From the NCBI GenBank assembly GCA_001953215.1, contig CP019169.1:1054001-1118000 (forward strand): a stretch of DNA of 64,000 nt, given 5' to 3'. The stretch comes from Betaproteobacteria bacterium GR16-43. GTDB taxonomy: Bacteria; Pseudomonadota; Gammaproteobacteria; Burkholderiales; Usitatibacteraceae. Below the pieces are notes generated by a model. It made no database searches and was not told the DNA's origin. It saw nothing but the letters and a program-made list of their open reading frames with translations. Position 1 is the first letter of the stretch. Each line of letters opens with the position of its first letter. Both the position numbers and the translations under genes were made by a program. Positions 50,052 through 58,865 of this stretch are shown here, piece after piece.

Positions 50052-51305
50052 TCACATCGTCGCGAACATCGCGGCCACGGCCGCACCCATCACGCCCGTG
50101 GCCAGCCATCCGAGCGCCCAGAGCCGGCGCCTCACGACGAACGGGCCCATGGTGTCGGGCCGCACCGCGAGCAGCATCATCACGACCATGATCGGGACGG
50201 CGATCACCCCGTTGACCACGGCGCTCCAGAGCAGGGCCTGGATCGGATCGATCCCGGCGAAGTCGAGCCCGACCCCGATCAGCGTGGCGGCCACGAGGAT
50301 GAAATAGAAGCCGCGCGCCTCCAGCAGCGGCAGGCCCAGGCCGATGGGCCACCGGAAGCTTTCCGCCACCGCGTAGGCCGCCGAGCCGGCGAGGATGGGC
50401 ACGGCGAGCAGGCCCGTCCCGACGATGCCCAGGCTGAAGAGCGCGAAGGCGAAATCGCCGGCAACCGGACGCAGCGCCTCCGCCGCCTGCTGCGCGGTCT
50501 GGATTTCCGTGATGCCGTTCGCGTGCAACGTGACCGCCGTCGTGAGCATGATGAAGAACGCCACGAGGTTGGAGAAGGTCATGCCGACGTAGGTGTCGAC
50601 CTTGATGCGACGGAAGCTGCTCCGCGCCTGGTCCGGCGCCACGCGCAGCGGCTCGTGCCCGGGTGTCGCGCGCTGCTCCTCGACTTCTTGCGAGGCCTGC
50701 CAGAAAAAAAGATACGGCGAGATCGTGGTGCCCAACACGGCGACGAGGGTCGCCACGTATTCCTTGCGAAACGAGAGATGCGGCAGCAACGCGCCCTCCA
50801 GGGCCTCGCCCCAGGGCACGCGCACCACGAACACCGTGGCCACGTACGCGAAGAGCGACAGCGTCATCCACTTGAGGAACGGGGCGTAGCGCGGAAACGG
50901 GATGAACACCTGCAGCGTGAGCGACAGCAGAGCCATGAAGACGATGTAGAGCTCCGAGGAGCCCCCGAACGTCATCTCGATGGCCGCGCCCATGGCGCCC
51001 AGGTCCGCCGCGATGTTGATGGTGTTGGCCACCAGCAGCAGCCCGACGATCCCGTACAGGAGGGGTGCCGGGTAGTGCTCGCGGATGTTCGCCGCCAGCC
51101 CTTGGCCGGTGACGCGCCCGATGCGCGCGCTCACGATCTGGATGCCGATCATGAGCGGCGTGGTGAAGAGCACCGACCAGAGCATGCCGTAGCCGTACTG
51201 CGCGCCGGCCTGCGAATACGTGGCGATGCCGCTCGGGTCGTCGTCCGCGGCCCCGGTGACGAGGCCGGGGCCGAGGCTCTGGAGGAGGGGAAGCTTGCGG
51301 TCCAT
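50052..51305 (-). CDS. Nramp-related divalent metal transporter with altered metal-site motifs
   Basis: A 417-residue membrane protein with about eleven helices of the Nramp (LeuT) fold. The helix-1 metal motif, usually DPGN, reads DPSG (residues 23-26, in DDDPSGIATYSQAG). The helix-6 region, usually MPHN-like, reads TTISPYLFFWQASQ, lacking the Met that favours transition metals. It therefore belongs to a divergent branch, and the ion (Mg, Mn or other) cannot be assigned. No MntR-type site was noticed upstream. Confidence 0.85.
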   Translation of the reverse strand: MDRKLPLLQSLGPGLVTGAADDDPSGIATYSQAGAQYGYGMLWSVLFTTPLMIGIQIVSARIGRVTGQGLAANIREHYPAPLLYGIVGLLLVANTINIAADLGAMGAAIEMTFGGSSELYIVFMALLSLTLQVFIPFPRYAPFLKWMTLSLFAYVATVFVVRVPWGEALEGALLPHLSFRKEYVATLVAVLGTTISPYLFFWQASQEVEEQRATPGHEPLRVAPDQARSSFRRIKVDTYVGMTFSNLVAFFIMLTTAVTLHANGITEIQTAQQAAEALRPVAGDFAFALFSLGIVGTGLLAVPILAGSAAYAVAESFRWPIGLGLPLLEARGFYFILVAATLIGVGLDFAGIDPIQALLWSAVVNGVIAVPIMVVMMLLAVRPDTMGPFVVRRRLWALGWLATGVMGAAVAAMFATM

Positions 51306-51355
51306 GCGGTGATTCTCGCCGATGGACCTTGCGGCTCAGTGAAGCCGCGCCCTCA

Positions 51356-51997
51356 CTACTTGCTGGCGACGCTTTCCTTGCGGGCCTTGTCGATCAGCTT
51401 GTCGACGATCGGCATGATGCCGGGCTCGCCGCGCGCGTGCCCGTTCGTGGTCAGGTACTTGCCGTTCACGAAGAGCATGGGCACGCCGTCGACCTTGTAG
51501 GCCTGCGTCATCTGCTTGGCGCGGTTCAGCTTGGTCTGGACCGAGAAGGACTTGGCGACCTCGCCGAACTTGATCGGGTCGATGCCGTTCTTCGCGAGCC
51601 AGGCGTCGCGCGTGGCGGGCAGGTTCAGGTTCACGTTCTGGTCGTGGATCGCCTCGAAGACCTTCACGTGCAGCTTGTCCAGCTGGCCCATGGCCTCGAG
51701 CGTGTAGAAGATCGTGGCGGGGGCCAGCCAGGAATCGCTCGGCAGCGCATGCACGCGCTTGAACACCACGTCCTTCGGCAGCGTGGTGAGCCACTTCTGG
51801 ATGAACGGCTCGAGGCGCGCGCAGTGCGGGCAGCCGTACCAGAAGAATTCGATCACCTCGATCTTGCCGCCACCCTCCGAGGGCTGCGGGGGATTGAGGA
51901 GCGAGAACTCGGTTTGTTGCAGCTGGGCGGAGGCGCCGCCGGCCACGAAAGCCAGGGACGCGAGTGCGGGGGCGAAGAAGGTGCGGATCGACGTCAT
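51356..51997 (-). CDS. dsbA: Thiol:disulfide interchange protein DsbA
   Basis: A 213-residue periplasmic oxidase that forms disulfides in exported proteins. Signal peptide ends at GGASAQ; the active site is CPHC (C56-C59) in EFFWYGCPHCARLEP; the cis-proline loop is VDGVPMLFVNG. Length fits the family. It lies 11 nt after the SPOR-domain gene, in the argS, SPOR, dsbA order common in betaproteobacteria. DsbB should be encoded elsewhere. Confidence 0.95.
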   Translation of the reverse strand: MTSIRTFFAPALASLAFVAGGASAQLQQTEFSLLNPPQPSEGGGKIEVIEFFWYGCPHCARLEPFIQKWLTTLPKDVVFKRVHALPSDSWLAPATIFYTLEAMGQLDKLHVKVFEAIHDQNVNLNLPATRDAWLAKNGIDPIKFGEVAKSFSVQTKLNRAKQMTQAYKVDGVPMLFVNGKYLTTNGHARGEPGIMPIVDKLIDKARKESVASK

Positions 51998-52008
51998 GGG
52001 GTGGGTTC

Positions 52009-52728
52009 CTATTTTTTGGTGTCTTCGGTGGTACGGATGATCGCCGTGGCCACGCCGTTCTGGGACAGCGCCGTCTTGATTCGGTTCGCGTCATCCACGC
52101 TCTGGTAGGGCCCCAGGCGCACCCGGTAGAGCGTGCCCTTGTTGTCCACGGTCGCGGGGCGCACGGTGGCCTCCAGGCCGCTCAACGCGATCTTCGCCTT
52201 CAGGTTGTCGGCGTCCGACTCGGAAGCGAAGGCGCCGGCCTGCAGCCAGTACACCTCGCCCGAGAAGGGCTTGGGCGATTTCGGCGAGGAGCCGGGCTTG
52301 GGCTCGTCGGGGGCCTTGGGCGGCGGCGGGGCGGCCTTGGCGGCCTTCACGTCCTTGTCCGTGACCTCTTTCTCGCCGGGGAGGATCTGGTAGAACTCGA
52401 AGCGCGGGCGCTCGTTCTTGGTCGCCTTCTTCGGGTCGGCGGCGGCGGGTTTCTCCGGCGCGGCCTTGGCCTTCTCGGCGGCTTTTTCCGCGGCTTTCGC
52501 GGCCTCGGGGGGCGGGGGCGGTTGCGCGGCACCGATCTTCGGCAAGGGCTCGATCTGCTTGCCCTTCTCGACGAACGGGTTGGACAGGCGGTTCAGCCAC
52601 AGCGCGACGGCCAGCGCGATGATGATCCCGAGCAGCATGCCGATGATGATGCCCATCAGCATCGGGTGCGCCATGCCGCTTCCGGCGCGCACCGGCTTGG
52701 AGTTTTCCTTCGCGTAGTCTTTCGCCAC
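52009..52728 (-). CDS. SPOR-domain protein, FtsN-like, GTG start
   Basis: A 239-residue bitopic membrane protein. A short cytoplasmic N-terminus is followed by one membrane helix (MGIIIGMLLGIIIALAVALWL), a long Pro/Ala/Lys linker (about residues 65-160), and a C-terminal SPOR domain (YWLQAGAFASESDADNLKAK to YRVRLGPYQSVDDANRIK), which binds denuded peptidoglycan at the division site. Layout resembles FtsN. The GTG start at 52728 follows the argS stop directly (TGAGTG), so translation is coupled. Confidence 0.9.
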   Translation of the reverse strand: MAKDYAKENSKPVRAGSGMAHPMLMGIIIGMLLGIIIALAVALWLNRLSNPFVEKGKQIEPLPKIGAAQPPPPPEAAKAAEKAAEKAKAAPEKPAAADPKKATKNERPRFEFYQILPGEKEVTDKDVKAAKAAPPPPKAPDEPKPGSSPKSPKPFSGEVYWLQAGAFASESDADNLKAKIALSGLEATVRPATVDNKGTLYRVRLGPYQSVDDANRIKTALSQNGVATAIIRTTEDTKK

Positions 52729-54378
52729 TCACATCCTCTCGGGGGCGGAGACGCCCAACACCGCGAGGCCGTTTGCGAGCACCTGTCGCGTCGCGGCGAC
52801 GAGGGCGAGCCTCGCGTGCTTCACCTTCTCGTCGTCGACGAGAAAACGCTCCGCATTGTAGTAGGAATGCATGCGCGCGGCCACGTCGTCGTGCAGGAAG
52901 AACGAGAGCAGGTGCGGCGCGAATTCACGCGCCGCGCGCTCGAGCAATTCCGGGAATTCGGCGAGCTTCTGCGCGAGCGCGATCTCGTGCGTCGTGCCGA
53001 GCGCGGAGAGGTCGGCCTTCGCGAGCGCCGCTTCGTCGCCGCCCCATTCGCGCAGCACCGAGCACAGGCGCGCGTGCGCGTACTGCACGTAGTAGACCGG
53101 GTTGTCCTCGGTCTTCTGCTTGGCGAGGTCGATGTCGAACACGAGGTGCGAATCGACCTTGCGCATGATGAAGAAGTACCGCACCGCGTCGCGGCCGACT
53201 TCGTCGATGAGGTCGCGCACCGTCACGTACGAGCCGGCGCGCTTGGAGATCTTCACCTCCTCGCCGCTCTTCATCACCGTGACCATCTGGTGCAGCACGT
53301 AGTCGGGGAAGCCCTTCGGGATCTTCATCTCGAGGGCCTGCAGGCCGGCGCGCACGCGCGTCACGGTCGAATGGTGGTCGGCGCCCTGCACGTTCACCAC
53401 GTGCGGGTAGCCGCGGCGGAACTTGGTCACGTGGTAGGCCACGTCCGGCACGAAGTACGTGTACGTGCCGTCGGACTTGCGCATCACGCGGTCCTTGTCG
53501 TCGCCGAAGTCGGTGGTCTTCAGCCACAGCGCGCCTTCGCTGTCGTACGTGTGGCCCGCCTTCTTCAGCATCTCGACCGTCTCGTCGACCTTGCCGTCGG
53601 TGTAGAGCGAGCTCTCGAGGAAGAACGAGTCGAACTTCACGCCGAAGGCCTGGAGGTCCATGTCCTGCTCGCGGCGGAGGTACTTCACGGCGAACAGGCG
53701 GATCTGCTCGAGGTTCTCGCCCTTCGTGTCGCCGAAATGCGCGGCGACGTATTCCTTCGCGATCTCGCGGATGTAGTCGCCGAGGTAGCCATCCTTCGGC
53801 ATCTCGATCGCGGCGCCCGCGGCCTCCTTCACGCGCGCCTGCACCGAGAGCGCGAGGTTGGCGATCTGGTTGCCGGCGTCGTTGTAGTAGAACTCGCGCG
53901 TGACCGAGTAGCCCTGCCACTCGAGCAGCGTGGAGATCGCGTCGCCCAGCGCGGCCTGGCGCCCGTGACCCACGTGCAGCGGGCCGGTGGGATTCGCCGA
54001 GACGAACTCGACCATGAACTTCTCGCCGCGGCCCTGGTTGCCGCGGCCGAAAGCCTTGCCCTGTGCGTGGATGTCGGCCACCACGCCGAAGCGCGAGCTG
54101 CCGCCCAGCGTGAAGTTGATGAAGCCGGGTCCCGCGATCTCGACCTTCGTGATCACGCCGTCCTTCGGAAGCTTCGCGAGGATCGCTTCGGCCACGTCGC
54201 GCGGCTTCTTGCCCACGGACTTCGCGAGTTGCAGCGCAACGTTGGTCGTGAAGTCGCCGTGGTCCAGGTTCTTCGGGCGCTCGATCAGCACCGAGACCGC
54301 CCCGGCCTCGGGAAAGGCTTCGTGGACGGCTTGCGCGACGAGGGCTTCGACCTGCTGCTTGGGATCTGTTGCGGACAC
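52729..54378 (-). CDS. argS: Arginine--tRNA ligase
   Basis: Class I synthetase charging tRNA-Arg. The N-terminal Arg-tRNA synthetase domain ([21 protein letters not shown]) is followed by the HIGH-type motif HVGHG in [20 protein letters not shown]. The KMSKS position reads KISKRAG, and a DALR anticodon domain ends at LGVSAPERM. The GTG at 54378 is chosen as start ([14 protein letters not shown]), because a TATAAT box lies just upstream on the same strand; an ATG at 54438 is in frame but would lie before that box and next to the divergent peptidase start. Length 549 is close to the usual 560-580. Confidence 0.93.
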   Translation of the reverse strand: MSATDPKQQVEALVAQAVHEAFPEAGAVSVLIERPKNLDHGDFTTNVALQLAKSVGKKPRDVAEAILAKLPKDGVITKVEIAGPGFINFTLGGSSRFGVVADIHAQGKAFGRGNQGRGEKFMVEFVSANPTGPLHVGHGRQAALGDAISTLLEWQGYSVTREFYYNDAGNQIANLALSVQARVKEAAGAAIEMPKDGYLGDYIREIAKEYVAAHFGDTKGENLEQIRLFAVKYLRREQDMDLQAFGVKFDSFFLESSLYTDGKVDETVEMLKKAGHTYDSEGALWLKTTDFGDDKDRVMRKSDGTYTYFVPDVAYHVTKFRRGYPHVVNVQGADHHSTVTRVRAGLQALEMKIPKGFPDYVLHQMVTVMKSGEEVKISKRAGSYVTVRDLIDEVGRDAVRYFFIMRKVDSHLVFDIDLAKQKTEDNPVYYVQYAHARLCSVLREWGGDEAALAKADLSALGTTHEIALAQKLAEFPELLERAAREFAPHLLSFFLHDDVAARMHSYYNAERFLVDDEKVKHARLALVAATRQVLANGLAVLGVSAPERM

Positions 54379-54405
54379 GGCTCGGGAAGCTGCGGGAAAC
54401 TGCCT

Positions 54406-54411
54406 ATTATA
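54406..54411 (-). promoter_or_regulatory. Consensus -10 box (TATAAT) upstream of argS
   Basis: On the minus strand TATAAT runs from 54411 to 54406, placing a start of transcription near 54399 and leaving a leader of about 20 nt before the GTG at 54378. A TTGTGA further upstream is too far (23 nt) to be an ideal -35. Confidence 0.4.
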
Positions 54412-54439
54412 CGGGTCCCCTTCGCCTTCCCCGCTCACA

Positions 54440-56848
54440 ATGCGACTCGTCCAGACCCTCTTCGGCTTCGCCGCGTCCCTCGTCGCTTTCGGTGTCCTGG
54501 CCGACGCAGCGCCCTCCTATCGCGAACCTTCGAACGCGATCCGCGCGGTCCTCGATGCGCCGGGAATCCCGGTGCGCATCGTCGATCCCGCCAACCGCAC
54601 GCTGGCCCTGGTCGAGGTCCGCCGCCATCCGACGCTGGCCGAGGTCTCGCGGCCCTTCGTGCCCTTCGCCGGCGCGCGACTCGATCCCGCATCGAACGGT
54701 CCCGACAAGGTCGGGCATATCTCGCGCCTGTCGCTGCGCGAGCTGCTCGACCCGCGGGCGCCCGAGCGAGTCGTCGCGCTGCCCGAGGACGGTGACTTCT
54801 ACGGCCTGGAGTTCTCGCCCGACGGGCGCCGTTTCGTGCTCCGGCGCCGCACCGACCAGGCCACGGAGCTATGGGCCGGCGACGTGGCGGGCGCATCCGT
54901 GCGCCAGGTGCCCGGCGTGCGCCTGGTCGCCGCGCCACGGGCCTCGATCGATTGGCTTTCTTCCGACGAGCTCGTCGCGGTCACCGTCGATCGCGCTCGG
55001 GGAGCGGTGCCCGCGAAGGCCGCGGTCGCGACAGCGCCGCTGGTGAAGGAGAGCTACGGCCGCAAGTCGCCCGAGGCCACGTACCAGGACCTGCTGCGCA
55101 ATCCGTTCGACGAGGCCATCTTCGACTACTACGCGACCGGCGAGCTCACGCGCATCGAGCTCGCAACGCTCGCGGCGCGCGTGATCGGCAAGCCCGGCGT
55201 CTACGCCGAAGTGAGCGTGATCGGCGGCGGGCGCGGGTTGATGGTCGAGCGCATCGTTCATCCCTACAGCCATGCGATCCCCGGCAGCGGGTTCGGCCGC
55301 GTGGTGGAAGTGCTCGACCTCGAGGGGAAAGCGGTCCGCCCGGTAGGCCGCATCGCGCTGCGCGAGAACGTCCCGATCGGAGGAGTGGTACAGGGTCCGC
55401 GCAACTTCCAGGCCTCGCCCCTCGACGACGGCGCGCTGTACTGGGCGGAGGCCCTCGACGGGGGCGACCCGAGGCGCAAGGTCGCGCAGCGCGACCGCCT
55501 GATGCGCCTCGATCCTCCCTACGACGGCGCCCCGCGCGAGGTCCTGCGCACGACGCATCGCCTGGCCGGCCTGCAGGCCCTGAGCGACGGGCGGGCGTTC
55601 GTGACCGAGTACGACCGCGATCGCGTCTGGGTGAAGACCTTCCTGGCGGATCTCACGCGACCGGGCAGCGAACCGCAGTTGCTTTTCGACCTCTCGCAGC
55701 GCGACCGCTACAACGCCCCGGGCAGCCCGCAGCCGCGCGTGCTTGCGAACGGCCGGCGCGTGATCGAGGTGAAGGACGGGCAGGTGCTCTTCTTCGGCGT
55801 GGGTGCGGGCCCCGAGGGTGAAAGGCCCTTCGTCGACCGCTGGCAGCTCGCCGAGGGGCGCAAGGTGCGCCTCTTCCAGTCGGATGCGTCGCACTACGAG
55901 CTGCCGCTGCTTGCACTCGATGCCGGCGGCGAGCGGCTGCTCACGCAGCGCGAGAGCGCCACCGAGCCGCCGAACCTGATGCTGAGGGAAGGAACGTCGG
56001 CACCGCGCGCGCTCACGAGCCTGCCGGACCCGACGCCGCAACTGCGCGCCATCACCCGCGAGCTGGTGAAGTTCAAGCGCAAGGATGGCGTCGATCTCTC
56101 CTTCTGGCTCTATCGTCCCGCGGGCCTGAAGCCCGGCGAGAAGCGGCCGACGCTGCTCTGGGCCTACCCGCAGGAATTCACCGACGCCACGCTCGCGGGC
56201 CAGGTCTCCGGCTCGCCGAACCGCTTCCTCGTGTTGAGCGGCCTGAGCCCCGTGAACCTCGTGCTGGACGGCTTCGTCGTGCTGGACGACGTGCGCATGC
56301 CCGTCGTCGGAAATCCGGAGACGGTCAACAACACGTTCATCGACCAGATCACGATGAACGCCGAGGCCGCCGTCGCCAAGGCGGCGGAGCTGGGCGTCAC
56401 CGATCCCGCGCGCGTCGCGGTGGGCGGCCACAGCTACGGAGCGTTCATGACCGCGAACCTCCTCGCACACACCGATCTCTTCAAGACCGGCATCGCGCGC
56501 AGCGGCGCGTACAACCGCACGCTGACCCCGTTCGGATTCCAGGCCGAGCGCCGGACGCTCTGGGAAGCGCCGGAGGCCTACCTCAAGCTCTCGCCCTTCC
56601 TCGTCGCGCAGAAGATCAACGAGCCCATCCTCCTCATCCACGGCGAACTGGACAACAACCCGGGGACCTTTCCGGAGCAGAGCGAGCGCCTGTTCGCCGC
56701 GCTCTCGGGCGTCGGCGGCAACGTGCGCTTCGTGAAGTTGCCGGCCGAATCGCACGGCTATGCCGCGCGCGAATCGGTGGGCCACGTGCAATGGGAAATG
56801 AGCGAGTGGCTGCGCAAGTACCTCGGCGAGCCGCGCCCCGCGCCCTAG
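54440..56848 (+). CDS. S9-family peptidase, secreted (second copy type)
   Basis: An 802-residue exported peptidase: signal peptide [17 protein letters not shown], a long beta-propeller region ([17 protein letters not shown] and similar repeats), and a C-terminal hydrolase. The nucleophile is Ser in [13 protein letters not shown]; the acid is in [11 protein letters not shown] and the His in [12 protein letters not shown]. This matches glutamyl-endopeptidase or dipeptidyl-peptidase-like S9 members and differs from the shorter S9 gene at 36625. It diverges from argS with about 60 nt between the starts. Confidence 0.92.
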   Translation: MRLVQTLFGFAASLVAFGVLADAAPSYREPSNAIRAVLDAPGIPVRIVDPANRTLALVEVRRHPTLAEVSRPFVPFAGARLDPASNGPDKVGHISRLSLRELLDPRAPERVVALPEDGDFYGLEFSPDGRRFVLRRRTDQATELWAGDVAGASVRQVPGVRLVAAPRASIDWLSSDELVAVTVDRARGAVPAKAAVATAPLVKESYGRKSPEATYQDLLRNPFDEAIFDYYATGELTRIELATLAARVIGKPGVYAEVSVIGGGRGLMVERIVHPYSHAIPGSGFGRVVEVLDLEGKAVRPVGRIALRENVPIGGVVQGPRNFQASPLDDGALYWAEALDGGDPRRKVAQRDRLMRLDPPYDGAPREVLRTTHRLAGLQALSDGRAFVTEYDRDRVWVKTFLADLTRPGSEPQLLFDLSQRDRYNAPGSPQPRVLANGRRVIEVKDGQVLFFGVGAGPEGERPFVDRWQLAEGRKVRLFQSDASHYELPLLALDAGGERLLTQRESATEPPNLMLREGTSAPRALTSLPDPTPQLRAITRELVKFKRKDGVDLSFWLYRPAGLKPGEKRPTLLWAYPQEFTDATLAGQVSGSPNRFLVLSGLSPVNLVLDGFVVLDDVRMPVVGNPETVNNTFIDQITMNAEAAVAKAAELGVTDPARVAVGGHSYGAFMTANLLAHTDLFKTGIARSGAYNRTLTPFGFQAERRTLWEAPEAYLKLSPFLVAQKINEPILLIHGELDNNPGTFPEQSERLFAALSGVGGNVRFVKLPAESHGYAARESVGHVQWEMSEWLRKYLGEPRPAP

Positions 56849-56859
56849 ACCGGATTCCC

Positions 56860-58851
56860 ATGTTCGCGACCCTCGGCCGCTGGATCACGCGTTGGCGCGA
56901 ATCGGCGGAACCGCACGTGGGGCTCGACTCGCTGGTCGCCCGCGCCGCGCCGGAAGCGAGCGTCGAGGAGCGGCTGGCCTGGCTGTACGACGTGATGACG
57001 TGGATCCTCGCGCCGGCGACGGGCACGCGCCTGAAGCTGCTGCTCGCCGCGCTCGACCGCAGTCCCGAGCGCAAGCTGGCCTTCGCCGCGGCCTTCCGCA
57101 ACACGGTCGGCGGGCGCGACGCGCTGGATCTCCTCACGGAGACGGGACTGCCGCGCGAAGCGGGCCTGGTGGGGGAGTTCGTCGATCGCATCCTCTCGAA
57201 AGTCCTGCCCTCGCCGCCGCCGCGCGACCTCGCTGCGCTCTTCGTGCGCGTGTTCCCGGATCGCGACGACGCTTCCGATCTCGAGTCGATCCCCGAGGAC
57301 GTGTGGCTCTCGGCGCTGGGGCTCCTCGAGCACGGCGCGGACATGGACAGCCTGCGCCCGCGATTGCGGCTCGCGGTGGAGGACGCGCTGGAGAGCCTGG
57401 CCGTGCAGGTCGCGGCCGCCACGCAAGCCTCGGGCCTGCGGCGCCGCATGCAGGACGAGCTGAGCGGCCCGTCGGCGACCGAGACCTTGCCCTTCGTGGT
57501 CGAGCGCTTCATCGAGGCGCGCCGGCGCGACGAGGGCGCGATCGAAGCCGAGGCGCGCGCGCTGCATGAAGCGCTGGGGCAATCGCTCCTCGCGGTCGAA
57601 CGCGGCTATGCGTCGCTGCACCAGCGCGGCGTGAGCATCGGGATCGTCTACCAGTTCGAGCGCGTGCGCGCCCAGTTGCAGCGCACCGGGGAGCTTGCGC
57701 AGCTGCTGGCGGAGCCGGCACGCGCGCGGGTCTTGCTGCGCTTCTTCCTCGCGAGCCTCGTGCGCGACGTGCACGACCAGCGCAGCGTGCGGACCCTGGT
57801 CCACCAGGCCGGGGCGCTGCTCGCGCGCAAGATCGTCGAGCGCAATGCCGAGACCGGCGAGCACTACATCGCGCGCGACGCGAAGGAGTACGTGCGCATG
57901 ATCGCGCGGGCGATGGGCGGCGGCGCGCTGACCGCGATCACCGTGCAGGTGAAATTCCTGCTCGGCCACGCGAAGCTTCCGGCGTTCTTCGAGGGCTTCT
58001 TCGCGTCCGTGAACTACGCCACGAGCTTCGTCGCGATCCAGCTCTGCGGCTTCACGCTCGCCACCAAGCAGCCCGCGATGACGGCGCCGGCGCTCGCGCA
58101 GAAGATGAAGGGGCTGGACGATCCCGAGCGCATGCGCGAGCTGGTCGACGAGGTGGTGGACCTCGTGCGCTCGCAGTCGGCGGCGATCTTCGGCAACCTG
58201 CTCGCCGTGGCACCGGTGGCGCTCCTGCTCAACTACCTGCTCTCCGCGCTCCTCGGCGCGCCGCTGATCGACGCGGAGAAGGCGATGAAGACGATGCACT
58301 CGATCTCCATCGTGGGCCCCGCGGTGCTGTTCGCGGCATTCACCGGCGTGCTGCTCTGGCTCTCCAGCGTGTTCGCGGGCTGGGTCGAGAACTGGTTCTA
58401 CTACCGCGAGCTGCCGCTGGCGATCGCCTCGCATCGCCGCCTGGCCTACGTGGTCGGCCCCTCGGGCGCGGTGCGCGTGTCGAAGTTCTTCGAGGACCAC
58501 ATCGCGGGGCTCGCGGGCAACGTGAGCCTGGGCTTCATGCTGGGTTCGATCCCGGTGATCCTCGCGTTCTACGGGCTTCCGATCGAAGTGCGGCACGTGA
58601 CGCTCTCGACCGGCCAGCTCGCCTCCGCGGTGGGCACGCTCGGGTTCGCGACGCTGGAGACCCGCGACTTCTGGCTCGCGGTGGCCGGCATCGCGGGCAT
58701 CGGCGTGATGAACCTGGGCGTGAGCTTCGCGCTCGCGCTGCACGTCGCGGTGCGCGCCCGCGAGTTGCCGGTACCGGGACAAATGGCGATGTACGGCGCA
58801 ATCCTGAAACGCATGGCGCGCCGGCCGTTGTCCTTCCTCGTGGTGCGCTAG
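56860..58851 (+). CDS. PF10136 membrane protein (often annotated site-specific recombinase, Gcr)
   Basis: A 663-residue protein matching the family called site-specific recombinase or gonococcal growth-related protein. The sequence shows a soluble, helical N-terminal half and a C-terminal half with several membrane segments: FGNLLAVAPVALLLNYLLSALL, HSISIVGPAVLFAAFTGVLL, and GLAGNVSLGFMLGSIPVILAF. Family landmarks are LATKQPAMTAPALA and WVENWFYYRELPLAI. I see no Ser or Tyr recombinase catalytic pattern, so recombination is not supported. It starts 11 nt after the S9 gene and ends 14 nt from convergent priA. Confidence 0.88.
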   Translation: MFATLGRWITRWRESAEPHVGLDSLVARAAPEASVEERLAWLYDVMTWILAPATGTRLKLLLAALDRSPERKLAFAAAFRNTVGGRDALDLLTETGLPREAGLVGEFVDRILSKVLPSPPPRDLAALFVRVFPDRDDASDLESIPEDVWLSALGLLEHGADMDSLRPRLRLAVEDALESLAVQVAAATQASGLRRRMQDELSGPSATETLPFVVERFIEARRRDEGAIEAEARALHEALGQSLLAVERGYASLHQRGVSIGIVYQFERVRAQLQRTGELAQLLAEPARARVLLRFFLASLVRDVHDQRSVRTLVHQAGALLARKIVERNAETGEHYIARDAKEYVRMIARAMGGGALTAITVQVKFLLGHAKLPAFFEGFFASVNYATSFVAIQLCGFTLATKQPAMTAPALAQKMKGLDDPERMRELVDEVVDLVRSQSAAIFGNLLAVAPVALLLNYLLSALLGAPLIDAEKAMKTMHSISIVGPAVLFAAFTGVLLWLSSVFAGWVENWFYYRELPLAIASHRRLAYVVGPSGAVRVSKFFEDHIAGLAGNVSLGFMLGSIPVILAFYGLPIEVRHVTLSTGQLASAVGTLGFATLETRDFWLAVAGIAGIGVMNLGVSFALALHVAVRARELPVPGQMAMYGAILKRMARRPLSFLVVR

Positions 58852-58865
58852 CCCCTCGTGATGCG

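Noticed and set aside
56860-58851. A mobile element because of the recombinase name
   Set aside because: No catalytic recombinase residues, no flanking repeats, and the protein is membrane-embedded.
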